In this document: positions 1-6,319 of the stretch, one piece after another
How positions within the stretch are numbered: position 1 is the stretch's first letter
Layout: the number at the start of each line of letters is the position of its first letter
Origin: Candidatus Nomurabacteria bacterium
GTDB lineage: Bacteria; Patescibacteriota; Minisyncoccia; Phycocordibacterales; SBAW01
Length of the DNA stretch: 8,781 nucleotides
NCBI GenBank assembly: GCA_943355135.1
Contig: CALREG010000024.1
Span: 1-8,781 of the forward strand
Direction of reading: 5' to 3'
Notes under the pieces: generated by a model
The model's database searches: none
Told to the model about the DNA's origin: nothing
Seen by the model: the letters and a program-made list of their open reading frames with translations, nothing else
Program-made: the position numbers and the translations under genes

Positions 1-674
1 ACCGAACCTATGGCGATCTTGACCGCCTCGGCGGTCTTCTCTCCTATCAAAATTTTAAATTCGCTCCGCACGTAGGCCACGATGTCTTGGTTGAGCTTCT
101 CGCCGGCGATGCGCAGATTTTTAGAGCGGACAATACCACCGAGCGAGAGCACCGCGATGTCGGTGTTGCCCCCGCCGATGTCTACCAACATCGAGCCGAC
201 CGCCTCGCGTATGGGGAGCCGGATACCAAGCGCCGCGGCTATCGGCTCTTCTATAATATGCACCTCGCGCGCGCCGGCGTTTTGTGCAGCGTCTTTGACC
301 GCGCGCATCTCCACGTTGGTGATACCGCTCGGGACCCCAATGACGACGCGTGGGCCCAGCATTTTTTGTTGCAGACCCTGCGCACGATTCATCAAATACG
401 AAAGCATTTCTTCCGTCGCCTCAAAGTCGGACACCACGCCGTCTACCAGCGGCTTTACGGCCGTAAGGTGCGCCGGGGTGCGGCCGAGCATGTCGCGCGC
501 CGCAGTGCCCACCGCGACCACCTGTCCGGTCTTTTGGTTGACTGCCACCACCGACGGCTCGGTCACGACGATGCCCTTGCCGCGCAAATAGACGAGGGTG
601 TTTGCAGTGCCCAAGTCCACCCCGATATCGTTAGAGATAAGCGGGAGAAATTTATTTTTGAGCCGCCGAATCAT
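1..674 (-). CDS. mreB: MreB-like actin homologue, copy 1 (3' end beyond window)
   Basis: Bacterial actin that polymerises with ATP under the membrane and guides cell-wall synthesis in rod-shaped cells. I translated about 224 N-terminal residues from the minus strand; the frame runs off the left edge. The phosphate-1 loop DLGTANTLVY is near residue 19, the catalytic-Glu segment IIEEPIAAALG near 145, and the phosphate-2 loop VDIGGGNTDIAVLSLGG near 165. The motif IGEKTAEAVKIAIG closes the visible part. A basic-hydrophobic N-terminus (MIRRLKNKFLPLIS) precedes the fold and may be a membrane-binding amphipathic helix (inference). The ATG overlaps the TGA of proS as ATGA (671-674) with no clear Shine-Dalgarno, so it is probably translationally coupled to proS and transcribed from the proS promoter. 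A second full-length paralogue lies at 6969-7982. Family call is firm; which paralogue is the main MreB is not decidable here. Confidence 0.95.
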   Translation of the reverse strand, partial: MIRRLKNKFLPLISNDIGVDLGTANTLVYLRGKGIVVTEPSVVAVNQKTGQVVAVGTAARDMLGRTPAHLTAVKPLVDGVVSDFEATEEMLSYLMNRAQGLQQKMLGPRVVIGVPSGITNVEMRAVKDAAQNAGAREVHIIEEPIAAALGIRLPIREAVGSMLVDIGGGNTDIAVLSLGGIVRSKNLRIAGEKLNQDIVAYVRSEFKILIGEKTAEAVKIAIGS

Positions 675-1936
675 AGGCTCGATTTGTGAGACGTGAGCTG
701 CCCGATGAGCTCCGAGAGTGTGTGGTGTACCGTGCGACCACTGTGGCGCTCGACGCACTCAAACTTGCCCTCTGCAAGCGACTTTTGCGACACGACTACA
801 CGCAAGGGAATACCAATGAGGTCAGAGTCGGCAAACTTTTCTCCCGCACGAGCATCACGGTCATCCCACAAAACCTCGATCCCCTCGCCGGTCATCTCGC
901 GATACATCTCTTGTGCCTCTTTTTGTACCTCGGCATCATCGCCAAGTTGCACCAAGTGCACCGCAAACGGTGCAATAGCTTGTGGCCAAACAATACCCTT
1001 GTCGTCAGCGAGTGACTCTACTACCGTGCCCATCAAACGCGCGGGGCCGATGCCGTATGAGCCCATTACGACCGGCACTGCTTCGCCCGCCTCATTTTTG
1101 TACGTTAATCCAAGCGCATCAGAAAAGCGCGTCCCGAGTGGGAAGATGTTCCCCACCTCGATTGCCTTCTCCTCGCGGAGATCCTCTTTGCGCAGGCCAA
1201 GCTCCGAGAGTGCTTCGTCGTTGTAGACCTCTTTGTTGACCGCCAGCTTGCGACCCTCGTGTATATAAATAGTATCCTCTCCGGCCTCGCAGACCGTCTG
1301 GAACTCATCGCTGAACTTTGAGAAGGAGCCGCCGCTCGCAAACGTGCGATAGGTCTTGGCACCAAGACCAACGCGGTCGAATATTTTTATGTAAGCCTCG
1401 GCGCATGCTTCGTAGAACTTTCTAAACTCTTCCTCGCTACGCGAGAATGAGTAGAGGTCCTTCATAATGAACTCCCTCGAGCGCATGATGCCCGACTTGG
1501 CGCGCAACTCGTTGCGGAATTTTGTTTGAAATTGGTACACGTACTTTGGCAGGTCTTTGTAAGAGGCAATATGATTGCGCATCAAATCTGTAAGCGGCTC
1601 TTCGTGTGTCGTGCCGAGCCCAAGCTCTGAGCCGGACTTCAAGTGCGTTTTAAACCACACATCAATCGCCTCGTCGCTCCAGCGGCCAGACTTCTTCCAG
1701 ACCTCCGGGTCCTGCAATGCCGTGAGCGAAAGTTCTTGCCCACCGATGGCGTTCATCTCCTCGCGGATAATGCCGATGGTCTTGTTGAGCACGCGGAGCC
1801 CCAGTGGCAAGAACGCGTACACGCCCGCCATTTCTTTGTGCACATAGCCTGCGCGGATAAGGAGCTGCGCGTTTTTAGAAACTTCGTCAGACGGAGCCTC
1901 TTTGCGCGTTTTAGTAAAGAGTTGCGATTGCCTCAT
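671..1936 (-). CDS. proS: Prolyl-tRNA synthetase, short form without INS editing domain
   Basis: Class II aminoacyl-tRNA synthetase that charges tRNA-Pro with proline in the cytoplasm. Of 421 residues, motif 1 is around 37-61, GTTHEEP at 108-114, motif 2 (FRNE to FIMKD) at 139-160, and motif 3 (GSYGIGPARLM) at 292-302. The anticodon-binding domain spans about 322-415. Usual bacterial enzymes are about 570 residues with a roughly 180-residue editing insertion (INS) between motifs 2 and 3. Here EFQTVCEAGEDTIYI (211-225) is joined to AIEVGNIFPLGTRFS (258-272) by a linker of about 30 residues, so INS is missing, as in alphaproteobacterial and mitochondrial forms. I chose the ATG at 1936 over one 3 codons upstream (1945) and an earlier alternative start at 1972. 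A promoter -10 box ends 7 nt before 1936, and the family's N-terminus (MRQSQLF) begins there. It is first in an operon with mreB copy 1 (ATGA overlap). Confidence 0.95.
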   Translation of the reverse strand: MRQSQLFTKTRKEAPSDEVSKNAQLLIRAGYVHKEMAGVYAFLPLGLRVLNKTIGIIREEMNAIGGQELSLTALQDPEVWKKSGRWSDEAIDVWFKTHLKSGSELGLGTTHEEPLTDLMRNHIASYKDLPKYVYQFQTKFRNELRAKSGIMRSREFIMKDLYSFSRSEEEFRKFYEACAEAYIKIFDRVGLGAKTYRTFASGGSFSKFSDEFQTVCEAGEDTIYIHEGRKLAVNKEVYNDEALSELGLRKEDLREEKAIEVGNIFPLGTRFSDALGLTYKNEAGEAVPVVMGSYGIGPARLMGTVVESLADDKGIVWPQAIAPFAVHLVQLGDDAEVQKEAQEMYREMTGEGIEVLWDDRDARAGEKFADSDLIGIPLRVVVSQKSLAEGKFECVERHSGRTVHHTLSELIGQLTSHKSSL

Positions 1937-1943
1937 GCAAAGC

Positions 1944-1972
1944 ATTGTAAGCCTAAAGTGGCAGTCCAGCAA
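1944..1972 (-). promoter_or_regulatory. Promoter of proS-mreB, predicted leaderless
   Basis: On the minus strand, TTGCTG (1967-1972) and TACAAT (1944-1949) are separated by exactly 17 bp. Only 7 nt lie between the -10 box and the ATG at 1936, which puts the expected transcription start at or next to the A of the start codon. No Shine-Dalgarno is possible on such a transcript. Confidence 0.6.
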
Positions 1973-1974
1973 AA

Positions 1975-1985
1975 GGCCTGCCGGC
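1975..1985. repeat. G+C-rich 11-mer shared with holB (copy 1)
   Basis: GGCCTGCCGGC, followed by GGCTGGCAG to form an imperfect hairpin, lies just upstream of the proS -35 box. The same 11-mer occurs at 5857-5867 inside holB. It may be a degenerate dispersed palindromic element, or chance; the only evidence within the window is this match. Confidence 0.35.
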
Positions 1986-2019
1986 TGGCTGGCAGAGATT
2001 TCAGCCCTATGCCCAATAC

Positions 2020-2048
2020 TTGACTTTTAGTATAAAATATGCTAGGAT
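2020..2048 (+). promoter_or_regulatory. Promoter of the 2102 gene, extended -10
   Basis: TTGACT (2020-2025), a 17-bp spacer, then TAGGAT (2043-2048) preceded by TGC, an extended -10 element. The predicted start near 2055 gives a leader of about 47 nt before the ATG at 2102. It is divergent from the proS promoter. Confidence 0.7.
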
Positions 2049-2090
2049 TATAGAGGCTGCTCATTGTGAGACATGGCCGACACTCAACCC

Positions 2091-2098
2091 GGAGAGAG
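2091..2098 (+). promoter_or_regulatory. Shine-Dalgarno deciding the start at 2102
   Basis: GGAGAGAG lies 3 nt (GGAG core 7 nt) before the ATG at 2102. The upstream in-frame ATG at 2066 has no comparable purine tract, so 2102 is preferred. Confidence 0.7.
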
Positions 2099-2101
2099 AC
2101 G

Positions 2102-3193
2102 ATGAACGTACAAGCGATGGCTACCCAAGCTCCCGCATCTCTGAACTCCCGCACCACCGGCGACAAATTGACGCCGCTGGCACGGATCGAAGAGGCAGGC
2201 GAGTTTAATCCTGACCTCCCCTACCTCGCGGTCACGCACGAGGCGCCTGACACCGATGCGATGGTGTGTCTGTGGTTCATCAAGAACCTCATCGCACTGC
2301 CCGCGGGTCGCGACTTTGATTGGCGCTTCGTCCGTTCTGGCGAACGTCTCTCTATCGTCGACGGCACCGGTTACAACGTGATCCACGTTGACACCGGCTT
2401 CGGCAGGTTCGACCAGCACGGTATGCAAATGGAACGCGGTTCAAGCTTCGAGTTGCTCGCCGAGCACTTCGGCTATGCCGATGAACCGGGTATCCGCGAG
2501 CTCGTCGAGCTCACCCGAGCCACCGACAACGTCGAAAAGGTTGACCCGTGCTCGCTGCACTACTTCTTCAAGGGCCTGCGTGGCACCGTGAAGAAAGAAG
2601 ACGGCAGGACTCCGGACTGGGAGACCATTCTGCACCACGTCTTCGTGGCGCTCAGTTCGCTCCACAGCCATCACTGTATGGTGGCCAAGGGCGACGAAAA
2701 CTTCAAGGCGAAGGGTCAGGTCGAGGAGCTGCGCAACGGCGTCAAGCTGTGCGTCAACCTCTTCCAGGACATTCACCAAGAAGCGGCGTTCCGCGCCGGC
2801 GTCAATGTCATGGTCTGGTGCAAAAAGAAGAAGGGCAAAATGATGGTGGGTGTGCAGAGCGACGGGCTTCGGCTCGGCAATCTGTGCGCTGCGCTTCGGC
2901 TCGCCGAGGCACAGGCCCGCAACATCACCCTTACCGCATCCGACCTCAACCAGCTTGGAACCCTGGAGCACCAGCCGACCTGGTTTGCGCACCGGAGCAA
3001 CAAGTTGATCCTTGCAGGCTCGCTCACGCACATCCCCAAGGACGACGAATACACGCAGCTCTCGCCCAGCCTCATCGCCTTCATCGCACGGGCCGCTCTC
3101 AGCAACCCGTCGATGTCTCCGGACAAAGTCGTTCGGTTGGCACGCGAAGAGCGTCGGAAGATGCCCGACCAGAAGCTGCAACCCAAGACCTAA
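2102..3193 (+). CDS. Putative DHH/MYG1-like metal-dependent hydrolase
   Basis: 363 residues; no confident family name. Two segments resemble metal-binding motifs of the DHH/MYG1 phosphoesterase superfamily: VTHEAPDTDAMVCLWFIKNL (44-63), with H46, D50 and D52, and VIHVDTGFGRFDQHG (93-107), with D97, D104 and H106, comparable to the VDVGG..FDHHQ pattern of MYG1. A His-rich stretch follows (ILHHVFVALSSLHSHHC, 176-192). Near the C-terminus WFAHRSNKLILAGSLTHIP (294-312) resembles a substrate-binding end domain. No signal peptide or membrane helix is visible; it is probably cytoplasmic. The gene is monocistronic, with its own promoter, Shine-Dalgarno and terminator, between two minus-strand operons. 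Its isoleucine codons are 11 ATC, 2 ATT and no ATA by my count, whereas the visible mreB copy 1 uses ATA in 5 of about 20. That suggests different expression demand or transfer. The reaction is unknown; hydrolase is an inference from motif order. Confidence 0.55.
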   Translation: MNVQAMATQAPASLNSRTTGDKLTPLARIEEAGEFNPDLPYLAVTHEAPDTDAMVCLWFIKNLIALPAGRDFDWRFVRSGERLSIVDGTGYNVIHVDTGFGRFDQHGMQMERGSSFELLAEHFGYADEPGIRELVELTRATDNVEKVDPCSLHYFFKGLRGTVKKEDGRTPDWETILHHVFVALSSLHSHHCMVAKGDENFKAKGQVEELRNGVKLCVNLFQDIHQEAAFRAGVNVMVWCKKKKGKMMVGVQSDGLRLGNLCAALRLAEAQARNITLTASDLNQLGTLEHQPTWFAHRSNKLILAGSLTHIPKDDEYTQLSPSLIAFIARAALSNPSMSPDKVVRLAREERRKMPDQKLQPKT

Positions 3194-3209
3194 GAGGCAT
3201 GTTGCCTCC

Positions 3210-3240
3210 GAGCCCCACCTTCACAGGTGGGGCTCTTTTT
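3210..3240 (+). terminator. Rho-independent terminator of the 2102 gene
   Basis: A perfect 11-bp stem (GAGCCCCACCT / AGGTGGGGCTC, 3210-3220 and 3225-3235) with a TCAC loop is followed by TTTTT (3236-3240). It begins 16 nt after the TAA. The minus strand has no T tract after the stem, so it should act only on plus-strand transcription. Its tail overlaps the stop codon of rseP by two bases. Confidence 0.92.
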
Positions 3241-4324
3241 ATCCAATCAACTTGGCGATGTCGTGATACGTCACCACCACCATGAGCAAAATCAGGAGGG
3301 CGAAGCCCGTGAGAGAAAGCGACGTAATTACTTTAGACGACACCGGCCGGCGGAGTACCGCTTCGACACCAATGATAAGCAAACGGCCGCCATCGAGCCC
3401 CGGAATCGGAATGATGTTGATGATAGCGAGGTTGATAGAAATGAGCGCGGTCAGGTATGCTGCAGCCGCAAAGCCTTCTTGCACGGCGCTTGCGCCCGCA
3501 CCAGCGATGCCTATTGGCCCCGAGACCGCTCCCCAATCGGCCGCACCGCGCGCCAACTGACTAAAGAAGCCGCCGAGACCCACCGCCGTAGCAATGGTCA
3601 CCTGCTTTGCCGATACTGCACCTTGCAGAAGTGCCAAATGCGGCGGCAGCTGCAAGACTCCCACGTCCGCCATGGTTATGCCAAGTACTTTTTTATCTGG
3701 CGTGATACCTTCTGCGGGCATAGCAACAAATACTTTTTCCTCGCCCTTGCGCAACACGGTTATCACAAAGCTGTCGTTTTGATGCTCGCCTATAAAACGG
3801 GTGACATCTTGTGCCGTTGCTCCAGTCGGCAATGCATCAGTTGCTGTTTGCAAAGAAAGTATACTGTCGCCCGCAACGAGGCCGACCTTCTCGGCGGGAG
3901 ACGCGGCAAATACCTGCCCTATCATCGGGCGCACATCGCGCACCTCGCCGAAGGAGGCCGAGTTCGGAGTAGCGGCCATGCCCGCCATGTAGCCGCCCGA
4001 GAGCGCGAGCCAGCCGACCAGAAGGTTCATGACGACACCCGCAACAATCACCGTCGCCTGCACCAAACGAGGTTTGCTTGCCATACTGCGCGGGTCTTTT
4101 GCTTCAGTGCCGGGGTCCTCGCCGTGGATGCGAACAAAGCCACCTACTAGAAGTAAGTTGAACGTATACTCTGTCTCGCCGTATTTAATACGCAACAGGC
4201 GCGGAGGAAAGCCGATTGCAAACTCGTCCACTCGGATACCAAAGAGCTTGGCCGCCGTAAAGTGCCCGAGCTCGTGCACCCAGATGAGCGCAATCAGTAT
4301 GGCAATGAATATCAGGAGAGACAT
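3239..4324 (-). CDS. rseP: Site-2 intramembrane zinc metalloprotease (RseP-like, M50)
   Basis: Membrane-embedded protease that cuts transmembrane substrates such as anti-sigma factors, or clears signal-peptide remnants. The 361 residues have the zinc motif HELGH at 17-21 within the first membrane helix. NLLLVGGFVRI (56-66) is the membrane-associated strand region, and a hydrophobic helix spans about 90-112. A single PDZ-like domain covers about 130-205. SGPIGIAG lies at 268-275, and the second active-site motif GLDGG (L310, D311, G312) provides the third zinc ligand. A last helix runs about 335-352. One PDZ domain rather than the two of E. coli RseP fits Gram-positive and candidate-phylum homologues. 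The ATG directly follows the frr TAA with no gap and no convincing Shine-Dalgarno, so it depends on frr transcription and probably on translational coupling. The target substrate cannot be told from the window. Confidence 0.93.
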   Translation of the reverse strand: MSLLIFIAILIALIWVHELGHFTAAKLFGIRVDEFAIGFPPRLLRIKYGETEYTFNLLLVGGFVRIHGEDPGTEAKDPRSMASKPRLVQATVIVAGVVMNLLVGWLALSGGYMAGMAATPNSASFGEVRDVRPMIGQVFAASPAEKVGLVAGDSILSLQTATDALPTGATAQDVTRFIGEHQNDSFVITVLRKGEEKVFVAMPAEGITPDKKVLGITMADVGVLQLPPHLALLQGAVSAKQVTIATAVGLGGFFSQLARGAADWGAVSGPIGIAGAGASAVQEGFAAAAYLTALISINLAIINIIPIPGLDGGRLLIIGVEAVLRRPVSSKVITSLSLTGFALLILLMVVVTYHDIAKLIG

Positions 4325-4876
4325 TTAGTTAGATATCTCTTTTTCTTTGCGGTCGAGTGCGGCATCAAAGTTTTTGTTGGCGGCATCAACACGCTTTTGC
4401 ATTTCGTCTTTAGACTTAAACTTTTCGTCCTCGGTCAGGAGCTTTTCCTTTTCCTGTTTTTGGATGTCGTTCCACACATGGTCGCGCGCGGCGCGTAGCT
4501 CGGTGCGGAGCTCCTCTACCTTTTCCTTAGCAAGCTTCAACAGCTGGACGCGGCGGTCCGAGGTGAGTTCGGGAAAGGATACTCGAATCCCCTTTTCATC
4601 CGCACCAACCGAGAGGCCGAGGTTGGCCACCGTGATAGCCTTTTCTATCTCCTTGGCATTGCTCATATCCCACGGCGAAATGCGTATGGTGCGCGCGTCC
4701 TCCACTCCCACGGTCGCAATCTGCACAATCGGCACCATCGTGCCGTAGCTCTCTACCTGCACGCCGTCGAGGATTGCAGGTGCCGCTCTGCCAGTGCGTA
4801 TGCCGGAGAGCTCTTTGCCCGCCCGCTCTTCAATCTCCTTAATGCGCTTCTCAAAAGGTTTAAAATCGTATGCCAT
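4325..4876 (-). CDS. frr: Ribosome recycling factor
   Basis: Works with EF-G to split post-termination ribosomes into subunits. At 183 residues it is full length for the family (about 185). The three-helix bundle domain is formed by residues about 1-30 and 105-183. RTGRAAPAILDGVQVESYG (27-45) and the conserved ISPWDMSNAKEIEKAI (about 86-101) frame the beta domain, and SDRRVQLLKLAKEKVEELR (about 125-143) is typical. Its start is set by a predicted leaderless promoter whose -10 ends 6 nt before the ATG. nth lies 23 nt upstream on the same strand, so read-through from the holB promoter is also possible. rseP abuts the stop codon. Confidence 0.97.
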   Translation of the reverse strand: MAYDFKPFEKRIKEIEERAGKELSGIRTGRAAPAILDGVQVESYGTMVPIVQIATVGVEDARTIRISPWDMSNAKEIEKAITVANLGLSVGADEKGIRVSFPELTSDRRVQLLKLAKEKVEELRTELRAARDHVWNDIQKQEKEKLLTEDEKFKSKDEMQKRVDAANKNFDAALDRKEKEISN

Positions 4877-4882
4877 AGGGGT

Positions 4883-4911
4883 AGTATAGCAAATGAAGCC
4901 TATGTTCTAAA
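4883..4911 (-). promoter_or_regulatory. Promoter of frr-rseP, predicted leaderless
   Basis: On the minus strand, TTTAGA (4906-4911), a 17-bp spacer and TATACT (4883-4888), with 6 nt left before the frr ATG at 4876. The -35 box lies inside the last codons of nth. Predicted +1 coincides with the start codon. Confidence 0.6.
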
Positions 4912-5577
4912 CCGCTTTGCGGCTTTAGGATAGATTTTGATGAGCGGATCTTTGGTAGTGTCGTAGGTGCGGGCAGGAGCAAGATAGCGACCATAATGGA
5001 TGACTCTGTGGGTAAAGTGCCCCCATTCTTTTTTGGGCAGGAGCTGCATCAAGTCCTTTTCTATCCACACCGCGTCTTTGTAATCACTCAAATCGTATCG
5101 TTGCACAAACCGTATGACGTGCGTATCCACCGTAATCCCCGCCACCACACCGTACGCCTCTTTAAGCACAACGGTGGCGGTCTTGCGCGCCACACCCGGC
5201 AGTCGAAGCATCTCTTCTATTGTTTTAGGCACTTCGCCACAAAATTCTGTCTTAATCATTTTGCAAGCCGCGAGGATATTTTTGGTCTTGTTGCGATAAA
5301 ACCCCGAGGCAAAGATGTCCCGCTCAAACTCATTAATACTTTTTTGCGTCCTGCCGGCATGCACATAGTCCTCGAGCGTCTGGTATTTCTTAAACAACCT
5401 CTCCGTAATCTTATTTACTTGTTTGTCGGTCGACTGCGCGCTCAACTGCACCGCCACCAAAAGCTCCAGAGGATTGCTGAAGCTGAGCTCTATCTTAGCC
5501 ACCGGAAAAAGCTTCTTCAGCGCCTTGTCTAGTTTTAGAATCCGCTCCTTTCTCTCTTTTAATTTTTTAGGCGTCAT
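4900..5577 (-). CDS. nth: Endonuclease III-like DNA glycosylase/AP lyase lacking the Fe-S cluster
   Basis: Base-excision repair enzyme that removes oxidised pyrimidines and nicks abasic DNA. The 225 residues keep the HhH-GPD fold: LSAQSTDKQVNK (45-56), the helix-hairpin-helix LPGVARKTATVVL (126-138) with catalytic Lys132, and ITVDTHVIRF (148-157) with catalytic Asp151. The spacing matches K120/D138 of E. coli Nth. The usual C-terminal C-x6-C-x2-C-x5-C loop is absent: after HYGRY (194-198) comes LAPARTYDTTKDPL with no cysteine, and the only cysteines are C105 and C113. It therefore cannot bind the standard [4Fe-4S] cluster. The start ATG overlaps the holB stop as ATGA, implying coupling, and no Shine-Dalgarno is visible. 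A MutY role is unlikely because the C-terminal NUDIX domain is missing. Confidence 0.9.
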   Translation of the reverse strand: MTPKKLKERKERILKLDKALKKLFPVAKIELSFSNPLELLVAVQLSAQSTDKQVNKITERLFKKYQTLEDYVHAGRTQKSINEFERDIFASGFYRNKTKNILAACKMIKTEFCGEVPKTIEEMLRLPGVARKTATVVLKEAYGVVAGITVDTHVIRFVQRYDLSDYKDAVWIEKDLMQLLPKKEWGHFTHRVIHYGRYLAPARTYDTTKDPLIKIYPKAAKRFRT

Positions 5578-6272
5578 ACAGTCGGGAGCGAAAGCGCCAA
5601 ATGCTCCAGCAACATCTTGAGCGACGGTGAGCGGTCACCAAGATAGTCGCGCACCATTCTTATATCCTCTAACCCGCGGCGACCTTCTGCCACTTTGACG
5701 AGGTTTAGCCTCGTCAATTCTGCTTCAAGCCCGTTTACAAAATCGCGCACCCGCTCTTTGAGCCCCTCTTCGTCTTTGAGCAACTTGGCAATAAAATCAC
5801 TGCGCTCTTTGCCGGAAGCACGAAGAAACCCAGCAGACTGTGCAGAAAAATGGTCTGGCCTGCCGGCCTCTTGGGTCTTGGCCGAGACAGGAAATCCAAG
5901 GACCTTTTTCTGTGCAGGCTGTTGGGTTTCATATAGCAACATGCGGGAACGCAAAGTAGGCAATAGTGCGCCGTGTGGAACAAGCAAGACAAACACGGTC
6001 CCCTCCTGCGGCTCTTCGAACAATTTTAGTAAGGCTTGTTGCGACTCGCTTGTTATTGAGGAGGTACCGACAACAAACAATGCGCGGCCTCCAGAGGATT
6101 TAAACGCGGCACTTGTCGTAAGCCAGCGCGACTCTTCTATCCCAAACTTTTCGAAACTCCGCGCGTGGACATCCGGGCTGTGCTCGTCGGCAAATCCAAA
6201 ACGTTCTTTTGCATGAGATACAAGGCTCTCGAATACGGTGAGCGAGCCCTCATAGACATAGGCGTGGTGCAT
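5574..6272 (-). CDS. holB: DNA polymerase III delta-prime-like clamp-loader subunit, minimal form
   Basis: Probable delta-prime subunit, which helps the clamp loader open the sliding clamp. Best evidence is residues 78-111: SQQALLKLFEEP, then GTVFVLLVPHGALLPTLRSRM, matching the sensor-1 strand and the SRC-type motif (here S109, R110, M111) of delta-prime/RuvB-like AAA+ proteins. The start HHAYVYEGS resembles the HHA(Y/L)L.EG N-terminus of the family. At 232 residues it is well below the usual 300-330. The P-loop region and four-cysteine zinc module are missing. Residues about 117-148, including VLGFPVSAKTQEAGRPD, look like an insertion between the SR motif and the next helical domain. nth follows with an ATGA overlap. 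A predicted leaderless promoter fixes the ATG at 6272. A more general AAA+ clamp-loader relative is the alternative reading. Confidence 0.8.
   Translation of the reverse strand: MHHAYVYEGSLTVFESLVSHAKERFGFADEHSPDVHARSFEKFGIEESRWLTTSAAFKSSGGRALFVVGTSSITSESQQALLKLFEEPQEGTVFVLLVPHGALLPTLRSRMLLYETQQPAQKKVLGFPVSAKTQEAGRPDHFSAQSAGFLRASGKERSDFIAKLLKDEEGLKERVRDFVNGLEAELTRLNLVKVAEGRRGLEDIRMVRDYLGDRSPSLKMLLEHLALSLPTV
5695..5717. repeat. 9-bp perfect inverted repeat inside holB
   Basis: TTGACGAGG (5695-5703) and CCTCGTCAA (5709-5717) flank a TTTAG loop. The core CGAGGTTTAGCCTCG matches the core of the transposase palindrome (CGAGGTTCAACCTCG) at 12 of 15 positions. It is in frame in holB, encoding residues around TRLNLVK. 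There is no T tract, so it is not a terminator. Confidence 0.5.
5857..5867. repeat. G+C-rich 11-mer shared with proS upstream region (copy 2)
   Basis: GGCCTGCCGGC, continuing to GGCC so that GGCC-TGCC-GGCC is nearly palindromic. It sits in the stretch of holB that looks like an inserted segment (residues encoding QEAGRPD). The other copy is at 1975-1985. Confidence 0.35.
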
Positions 6273-6282
6273 ATGCTAACAA
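6253..6282 (+). promoter_or_regulatory. Possible promoter of the 6320 membrane-protein gene
   Basis: TAGACA (6253-6258), an 18-bp spacer and TAACAA (6277-6282), preceded by TGC as an extended -10. The predicted start near 6289 would give a leader of about 31 nt. The -10 overlaps the -10 of the divergent holB promoter, so the two could compete for polymerase. The -10 match is modest. Confidence 0.4.
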
Positions 6283-6307
6283 TAGCTCAGTTCAACTGCT
6301 CATTCAA
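6279..6307 (-). promoter_or_regulatory. Promoter of holB-nth, predicted leaderless
   Basis: On the minus strand, TTGAAT (6302-6307), a 17-bp spacer and TATTGT (6279-6284), with 6 nt before the ATG at 6272. Predicted +1 falls on the start codon. Confidence 0.58.
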
Positions 6308-6314
6308 AAGGGGG
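6308..6314 (+). promoter_or_regulatory. Shine-Dalgarno deciding the TTG start at 6320
   Basis: AAGGGGG lies 5 nt before TTG (6320-6322). The first in-frame ATG (6353) has no such purine tract and would remove part of the first hydrophobic helix. Confidence 0.6.
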
Positions 6315-6319
6315 TTCGC

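Noticed and set aside
957..974. Perfect 7-bp hairpin (TGCACCG, CAAA loop, CGGTGCA) in proS
   Set aside because: It is inside coding sequence, has no T tract, and no second copy was noticed; it is probably chance.
1991..2101. Possible riboswitch or structured leader before the 2102 gene
   Set aside because: The predicted leader is only about 47 nt, with no strong stem or alternative terminator; it is better explained as promoter plus Shine-Dalgarno.
1933..2166. Minus-strand open frame of 77 codons upstream of proS
   Set aside because: It overlaps both divergent promoters and the 2102 gene start, has no ribosome site, and its product matches no known pattern.
2441..3181. Long minus-strand open frame (246 codons) opposite the 2102 gene, plus a 245-codon plus-strand frame at 2548-3285
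   Set aside because: Both are shadows of the 2102 gene: low-complexity Arg/Val/Leu-rich products, no ribosome site, and the sense frame has recognisable motifs, a promoter and a terminator.
3227..4150. Plus-strand open frame of 307 codons across rseP
   Set aside because: The product is rich in His, Arg and Cys without any domain, and the opposite strand clearly encodes RseP with HELGH and LDG motifs.
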